Both the position numbers and the translations under genes were made by a program. Source: Actinomadura litoris (GTDB lineage: Bacteria; Actinomycetota; Actinomycetes; Streptosporangiales; Streptosporangiaceae). From it: a stretch of 64,000 nucleotides of DNA. The notes beneath the pieces were generated by a model. The model did not search any database. It saw only the letters and a list, made by a program, of their open reading frames with translations, and was not told where the DNA came from. The DNA lies in the NCBI RefSeq assembly GCF_009733595.1, contig NZ_WOFH01000002.1:248001-312000 (forward strand), read 5' to 3'. Below are positions 59,910 to 64,000 of this stretch, in pieces; position 1 is the stretch's first letter; each line of letters starts with the position of its first letter.

Positions 59910-60437
59910 TCAGTGGCCCGTGGCGCCGTCGATGCGCTCGCGGAGCATGTCGGCGTGGCCGTTGTGGCGCGCGTACTCGACGAGCATCGCCTGGTAGACC
60001 CATCGGAGGCTCATCTCGGTGCCGCGCCGGGGGTCGAGGTAGACCTCGTCCAGCGCGTGGCCGGACGTCGCGCGGCGGCACAGCTCGACCTCCCGCCGGT
60101 AGGTCGCGAGGTCGCGTTCCGCGTCGGCGCCGTCGAGGTCGAACTCCGCGGTCATGTCGTCGTCGGTGCAGTACAGGTAGCCGGGGGTCTCACCGGCGAA
60201 CCTCGTCCGGAACCAGTCGCGTTCGACCTCGGCCATGTGCCGGACGAGGCCGAGCAGGGACAGGTTCGACGGCTCCACGCAGCGCAGCCCGAGCTGCTCC
60301 TCGGTCAGCCCGCCGCACTTCCAGAGCAGCGTCTCGCGTTGCAGGTCGAGCCACGCCTCGGTGAGCGCGCGCTCGTCCGCGGTCGGCTCGCTCAGCGGCG
60401 CCAGGACACGGTCGATCGTCGGGGCGGTCCACACCAT
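59910..60437 (-). CDS. DinB/DUF664 family protein
   Basis: A 175-residue four-helix bundle protein of the DinB superfamily. The metal-site pattern is WKCGGLTEEQ, SLLGLVRHMAEVERDWF (first His), and QAMLVEYARHNGHADMLRERIDG (second and third His). Family members include mycothiol-dependent S-transferases and maleylpyruvate isomerase-like enzymes, so a thiol-dependent role in detoxification is the best guess. It precedes the GNAT gene on the same strand. Confidence 0.88.
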   Translation of the reverse strand: MVWTAPTIDRVLAPLSEPTADERALTEAWLDLQRETLLWKCGGLTEEQLGLRCVEPSNLSLLGLVRHMAEVERDWFRTRFAGETPGYLYCTDDDMTAEFDLDGADAERDLATYRREVELCRRATSGHALDEVYLDPRRGTEMSLRWVYQAMLVEYARHNGHADMLRERIDGATGH

Positions 60438-60473
60438 GACGGCAGTATGTCGGACATGTGCCCGCCGCGCGGG

Positions 60474-60755
60474 TCAGATGGGCTGCCGGGAGCCCTCGAT
60501 CCGGCCCCGGACGAGGCGCGGGTGGAAGTAGCTGATGCCGACCCGGGCCGTGCCGGTGACGCAGAAGATCTGGTAGCCGTTGCGGCCGTCCTCGTCCGGG
60601 ACGGCGAAGTCCTCGGGATCGAACATGCCCTCCGCCGTCATCGCCGCGAACCAGCGGCCGAGCGCGTACTCGTCGGCGAAGCTCTCCAGCCCCGTGCCGC
60701 GGCGGCCGAGCGTGTAGCGGACCTCGTAGGAGCAGCCCTCGGGGGGGAACCTCAT
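60474..60755 (-). CDS. Hypothetical protein coupled to a mini zinc-finger
   Basis: A 93-residue protein of unknown family (MRFPPEGCSYEVRYTLGRRGTGLESFADEYALGRWFAAM). Its ATG at 60755 overlaps the stop of the 37-residue zinc-finger gene (ATGA), and GGGGCGGGGC lies upstream. The two are probably one functional unit of unknown role. Confidence 0.65.
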   Translation of the reverse strand: MRFPPEGCSYEVRYTLGRRGTGLESFADEYALGRWFAAMTAEGMFDPEDFAVPDEDGRNGYQIFCVTGTARVGISYFHPRLVRGRIEGSRQPI

Positions 60756-60865
60756 ATGCGCCCCGCCCCGCGGCAGACGTTGCACCGCACGCCCGTGGCG
60801 GTGCTGGTGCCGGTGCCGTCGCAGCCGGGACAGGGCCGCGTCGCCGGCTTGGTGTGCTTGCCCAT
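60752..60865 (-). CDS. 37-residue DnaJ-type zinc-finger protein
   Basis: The short ORF MGKHTKPATRPCPGCDGTG...VRCNVCRGAGRI has two CxxCxGxG motifs (CPGCDGTG and CNVCRGAG) as in the DnaJ zinc domain. Length 37 residues, start ATG 60865, stop overlapping the next gene by four bases. Similar proteins appear at 35223 and 35375. Very likely expressed; partners unknown. Confidence 0.75.
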   Translation of the reverse strand: MGKHTKPATRPCPGCDGTGTSTATGVRCNVCRGAGRI

Positions 60866-60931
60866 CCGCGCCATCGTAGGGCCCCGACCGGCGGACCGCC
60901 GCCGTTTCGCGGGCGATCCGCCGGGCGCGGG

Positions 60932-61441
60932 TCAGGCGTCCGCGAGCTTCAGCACGAGGTCGGTGACCCAGTCGTCCGGGTCGGGCACCTCCGCGGGGTG
61001 GGTCTTGAACACCTCCAGGCGGCAGGCCCACCGCTCGCCCTGGTCGGTGTGCTCCATGTCCCAGGCGAGGCCCCGGGAGGTCCCCCACGCGAGGACGGCG
61101 GCGGTGATCTCCACCAGCCGTTCGGGATGCCCCACGTGGGTGTAGGTGACATAGCGGCCCGCGGGGAGCGTGGCCGGGTGGATCTCGCCCTCGCCCTCGA
61201 CGGGCGCCGCGAGGGGCACCCCCGCCTCGACGCCCAGGGTGCCCGGCATGTCGATGATCTCGTAGCGGAGGAAGGGCGCCCCCGCCGCCGCGACGCCCCG
61301 CGCCGCGAGCCACCCGAGGATCACCGGGACCCGGTCGGCGATCTCCGCGAACGTGGCGGGTGTGACGTTCCTCCGCACCGCGACGTAGGGGACGGCGGGT
61401 CGCTTCTCGACGGCCGGGTCCACCGGCAGGTTCGTGGTCAT
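60932..61441 (-). CDS. GyrI-like effector-binding domain protein
   Basis: A 169-residue stand-alone effector-binding protein with the GyrI/AraC-ligand fold (VEKRPAVPYVAVRRNVTPATFAEIADRV; LPAGRYVTYTHVGHPERLVEITAAVLAWG; CRLEVFKTHPAEVPDPDDWVTDLVLKL). Such proteins bind or hydrolyse small cyclopropanoid or toxic molecules. There is no DNA-binding domain. It is divergent from manA. Confidence 0.88.
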   Translation of the reverse strand: MTTNLPVDPAVEKRPAVPYVAVRRNVTPATFAEIADRVPVILGWLAARGVAAAGAPFLRYEIIDMPGTLGVEAGVPLAAPVEGEGEIHPATLPAGRYVTYTHVGHPERLVEITAAVLAWGTSRGLAWDMEHTDQGERWACRLEVFKTHPAEVPDPDDWVTDLVLKLADA

Positions 61442-61666
61442 GGACAGGTGGACCGCCGCGTCCTGGGAAACTCATCGCCGTCCGCCCGGCGTGCGCCGTG
61501 CCTCGTGCGGGGCCGGGATCTCCTATCCTCGGCTGACGGCGCCGGTCCCCGGGGAGCGGCGCCGCCCCTACGCTGATTTTCTTGATCGATCCGGGAGGCC
61601 CGCACCGTGGTGACGACGGGCGGTGCCGTGCCCATCTCCGTGAGCCCCGACCGCAGGAGCCCTACC

Positions 61667-62824
61667 GTGCAGACGACCGTGCCGACCACCGCGCCGATGG
61701 CCCTCACGACGTCGATCCGCTCCTACGACTGGGGGTCGGCCACCGCACTGCCGGAGCTGCTCGGCACCGCGCCGACCGGGCGCCCGCAGGCGGAACTGTG
61801 GGTCGGCGCGCATCCGGCGGCGCCCTCGTCCGCCGACGGGACGCCGCTCACCGAGCTGATCGCGGCCGACCCGGAGGGCATGCTCGGCGCGCCCGCGGCG
61901 GAGCGGTTCGGCGCGTCGCTGCCCTACCTGCTGAAGATCCTCGCGGTCGAGCGGCCGCTGTCGCTCCAGGTCCACCCGACGGTCGCGCAGGCCGAGGCCG
62001 GGTTCGCGGCGGAGGAGGCGCGCGGCATCCCGATCGACGACCGGGCCCGAAGCTACAAGGACCCTTACCACAAGCCGGAGATGATCTGCGCGATCACCGA
62101 TTTCCACGGCCTGTGCGGGTTCCGCGAGCCGTCGGCCACCGCCGACCTGCTCGAAAATCTCGGCGTGGACGACCTGCTTCCGTGGGCCGCGATGCTCCGC
62201 GAGGAACCGGCGGAAAAGGCGCTGCCCACCGTTCTCGCGGAGATGCTGGACGGCAGGGTCCCGGTGTCCCGCGTGGAACGCTCTCTCGGACCCGTCCACG
62301 CCGGTATCGCGCGTGCCCACCCGGACGACCCGGGAATTCTCGCGGCGCTGCTGCTGAACCATTTCACGCTGCGGCCCGGCCAGGCGATCTTCCTGGACGC
62401 GGGCGTGCCGCACTGCTATCTCGGCGGCCTCGGCGTCGAGGTCATGGCGAACTCCGACAACATCCTGCGGTGCGGCCTCACCGGCAAGCACGTGGACGTC
62501 CCCGAACTGCTGCGCGTCGTCGACTTCGCCCCCACGACCCCGCATCAGGTGGCGCCGGACGCCGGGCCGGGCGGCGAGTTCCGCTACAGCCCGCCGGTCC
62601 GCGACTTCGCCCTCGTCCGCCACGACCTGGACGGGACGGCGCACGAACTCCCCACCGGCATTCCGCAGGCGCTCCTGTGCGTGCAGGGCGAGGCCCGCCT
62701 CACCGGCCAGACCGGCGCGCTGACTCTGCGTCCGGGTGAGGCGGCCTTCGTCCCGGCGAACGCGTCCACCCCGAAGCTCACCGGCGAAGGCACCCTCTAC
62801 CGCGCCGTCCCCGGCGACCACTGA
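61667..62824 (+). CDS. manA: Mannose-6-phosphate isomerase, class I
   Basis: A 385-residue zinc enzyme that interconverts fructose-6-phosphate and mannose-6-phosphate, feeding GDP-mannose for glycans. Zinc-site motifs are LSLQVHPTVAQAEAGF, YKDPYHKPEM and a C-terminal cupin (LDAGVPHCYLGGLGVEVMANSDNILRCGLTGKHVDVPELL). GTG 61667 has GGAG upstream; GTG 61607 has an even better GGGAGG site and would add 20 residues. TACGCT at 61568-61573 may be its -10. It is monocistronic here. Confidence 0.93.
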   Translation: MQTTVPTTAPMALTTSIRSYDWGSATALPELLGTAPTGRPQAELWVGAHPAAPSSADGTPLTELIAADPEGMLGAPAAERFGASLPYLLKILAVERPLSLQVHPTVAQAEAGFAAEEARGIPIDDRARSYKDPYHKPEMICAITDFHGLCGFREPSATADLLENLGVDDLLPWAAMLREEPAEKALPTVLAEMLDGRVPVSRVERSLGPVHAGIARAHPDDPGILAALLLNHFTLRPGQAIFLDAGVPHCYLGGLGVEVMANSDNILRCGLTGKHVDVPELLRVVDFAPTTPHQVAPDAGPGGEFRYSPPVRDFALVRHDLDGTAHELPTGIPQALLCVQGEARLTGQTGALTLRPGEAAFVPANASTPKLTGEGTLYRAVPGDH

Positions 62825-62841
62825 CCCCCGGGGGGCCGCGT

Positions 62842-63111
62842 TCACCGATTCGAGTGGCCTCCCCGTCGCTGTCGCGCGTACATGGTCATTTTCAAGCCGA
62901 GATATGCGAGCCAATACCCGCAGAGCGCGCCGATGGCCAGGACGATGTACACGACGATGTTTCCGCCGGGAGTCGTCCCGGTGGCGGACGCCGCCAACAT
63001 CATGGTCAGAGCAACGGCGGCCAGAAGGAACCCGGCCATGAAGATGGCATACCGGTATGTGGGCATCAGTGCGGAGTCGGGGATCTCGCGCTTCGGGCGC
63101 CACCGGGCCAT
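62842..63111 (-). CDS. Small two-helix membrane protein
   Basis: An 89-residue protein with a charged start (MARWRPKREIPDSALM), two hydrophobic segments (about 20-42 and 50-75) and a basic tail (MYARQRRGGHSNR). No family recognised. It is five bases after the stop of the following gene, so the two probably form a small operon. Confidence 0.7.
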   Translation of the reverse strand: MARWRPKREIPDSALMPTYRYAIFMAGFLLAAVALTMMLAASATGTTPGGNIVVYIVLAIGALCGYWLAYLGLKMTMYARQRRGGHSNR

Positions 63112-63115
63112 GGTT

Positions 63116-63382
63116 TCATCCTTTCATCGAGGGTGAGGGGTTCGGTCCGGCCATGTGGATACCGCCGCAAAGACCTAGGCGGCTTTGGTTAGGCGAGCCT
63201 CGCCTCTGTTTCTCCTTCCCCTTCCCGTACCAGACGTCGACGGCTATTCCGCCTACGCCGAACGGTATTCCTACGGTGGTCGGCCAGGCGGGTATCGAGT
63301 GACCTCGCGCGTTGTACGCGGAGGGCAGGGGCACCAGAACAAAGCGGATGATCGCCACGGCAGCGTAAACGGCTTCGCGCAT
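63116..63382 (-). CDS. Hypothetical small protein
   Basis: An 88-residue ORF, starting MREAVYAAVAIIRFVLVPLP with one hydrophobic segment at the N-terminus; the rest is basic and Pro/Gly-rich (WYGKGKEKQRRGSPN). It is upstream of and adjacent to the two-helix membrane gene. G+C is lower than average here. No homologue recognised and no strong ribosome site visible; moderate support only. Confidence 0.5.
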   Translation of the reverse strand: MREAVYAAVAIIRFVLVPLPSAYNARGHSIPAWPTTVGIPFGVGGIAVDVWYGKGKEKQRRGSPNQSRLGLCGGIHMAGPNPSPSMKG

Positions 63383-63434
63383 TGGTCACCATCCGTCACT
63401 CTGAGGTAAGGAGGGGTGCGCTGTTGTGTCCGCA

Positions 63435-63450
63435 GCGGGCATTTGCCCGC
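63435..63450. terminator. Hairpin after the zinc-ribbon gene
   Basis: Perfect arms GCGGGCA (63435-63441) and TGCCCGC (63444-63450) around TT, downstream of the minus-strand stop at 63515. Confidence 0.55.
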
Positions 63451-63514
63451 GGAGCGGCCGGTTAATCTGATATCGCTTCCGCTGTCCGCCGCCCGCCGGG
63501 AGCCGGGTGCGGCA

Positions 63515-63700
63515 TCAGCGGGGAGATCGGGTGATGCGGGCGCAGTCTTCGCAGGCCCGCACGATGGTGCCGTCGGGCAGGGTGCCGACCGGCACGCGGG
63601 GCAGCGGGAACCGCTTGTGGCACACCACGCAGGCCCGGCCGAGGCGCTGGCGGGCCGTCAAGGACGCGGGGTCGATGATCACCGGATCGGCGAGCCGCAC
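63515..63700 (-). CDS. Small zinc-ribbon-like protein
   Basis: A 61-residue protein with CVVC (about residues 24-27) and CEDC (about 50-53), so one four-cysteine zinc site, and basic ends. The GTG at 63700 has no strong ribosome site. No family was recognised. It stands alone before the gene pair at 63382. Confidence 0.55.
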   Translation of the reverse strand: MRLADPVIIDPASLTARQRLGRACVVCHKRFPLPRVPVGTLPDGTIVRACEDCARITRSPR

Positions 63701-63846
63701 GGGACGGCCCGGCCCCGAGTGCCGACGGCGATGGGGAGCATTCTTCCCGGTCTCCTGTTCTGCGGGGTCGCAGGCGGTGGCCGCTGAACGGCCAAGGATC
63801 GACTGCCAAGATCATGAGGTACGGTCCCGCACCAGTAAAGACCCTT

Positions 63847-63912
63847 TTCGGTTATCGAAGGCGACGGAGAGTCAAGTGGGGAGTGCGTGTCGCGCGGTAT
63901 TGAATAACCGAA
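63847..63912. promoter_or_regulatory. Inverted repeat at the window end
   Basis: TTCGGTTAT (63847-63855) and ATAACCGAA (63904-63912) are perfect 9-bp arms 48 bases apart. TAAACT at 63916-63921 may be a -10 for a gene starting at ATG 63931 and running off the window. I cannot support a coding call in 63701-64000. Confidence 0.4.
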
Positions 63913-64000
63913 CGGTAAACTGTGCTGATCATGGTGAGAATTTCGCCGAAGCGGGCGCTTTGTCGGCCCGGACGACGGTGGTCGGCGCCTGGGCGGTGTG

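Noticed and set aside
63922..64000. A partial coding region at the right edge
   Set aside because: Only about 26 codons are visible with no recognisable start signal or domain.
1..64000. tRNA, rRNA, insertion sequence or prophage genes
   Set aside because: Reading both strands showed no tRNA-like cloverleaf, no transposase or integrase motifs, and no phage structural genes.

Overview
The window is chromosomal DNA from a high-GC, filamentous-type actinobacterium. The evidence is very high G+C, frequent GTG/TTG starts, and lineage markers: DUF4193, DUF3710, DUF3159, DUF4235, the 26-residue ribosomal protein bL37, an F420-type luciferase-like oxidoreductase and a DUF3152 protein. A Streptosporangiales/Thermomonosporaceae host (Actinomadura-like) is my inference; no rRNA is present to prove it. 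I saw no rRNA, tRNA, transposase, integrase or CRISPR array.

Layout. 0-14 kb: DUF4193 protein, valS, a P450/short YidC/DUF6412 cluster, a secreted small protein, a tightly overlapping membrane-redox operon (MauE-like, thioredoxin-like, Tat-exported 12-cysteine protein), then dut, DUF3710 and bL37. 12-22 kb: PIG-L deacetylase, an ECF sigma factor with its CU044_5270-type membrane partner, two secreted proteins, a MerR-controlled dehydrogenase, an ABC exporter, and an ArsR/SRPBCC pair. 22-35 kb: MurJ, PhzF, an L,D-transpeptidase, an MFS exporter, then an OB-fold protein, DUF3159, two TrkA-type K+ subunits, an APC/KimA-like transporter and a TRAM-domain RNA methyltransferase.

35-50 kb is more accessory: DnaJ-type mini zinc fingers, lipoproteins, a secreted beta-helix protein, two acetyltransferases, a NACHT ATPase (bacterial NLR-like) with a coiled-coil membrane protein and a divergent Xre regulator, DUF1906 and DUF11 surface proteins, an LLM oxidoreductase, and an MFS/TetR pair with three operator palindromes. 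50-64 kb: a DUF3152 protein, the Hen1-Pnkp RNA-repair operon, an acyl-CoA ligase, small stress/modification enzymes, manA, and small membrane or zinc-ribbon proteins.

How it fits together. DUF4193, dut, DUF3710, OB-fold, DUF3159, TrkA-TrkA, APC transporter and RNA methyltransferase form one contiguous block in Mycobacterium tuberculosis (Rv2699c to Rv2689c). Here the block keeps its order but is opened by about 10 kb and about 16 kb of other genes. The most interesting local systems are the cysteine-rich redox operon at 8.2-10.6 kb and the NACHT locus at 40.2-44.3 kb. Several core genes appear to be leaderless, with a -10 hexamer six to eight bases before the start codon.
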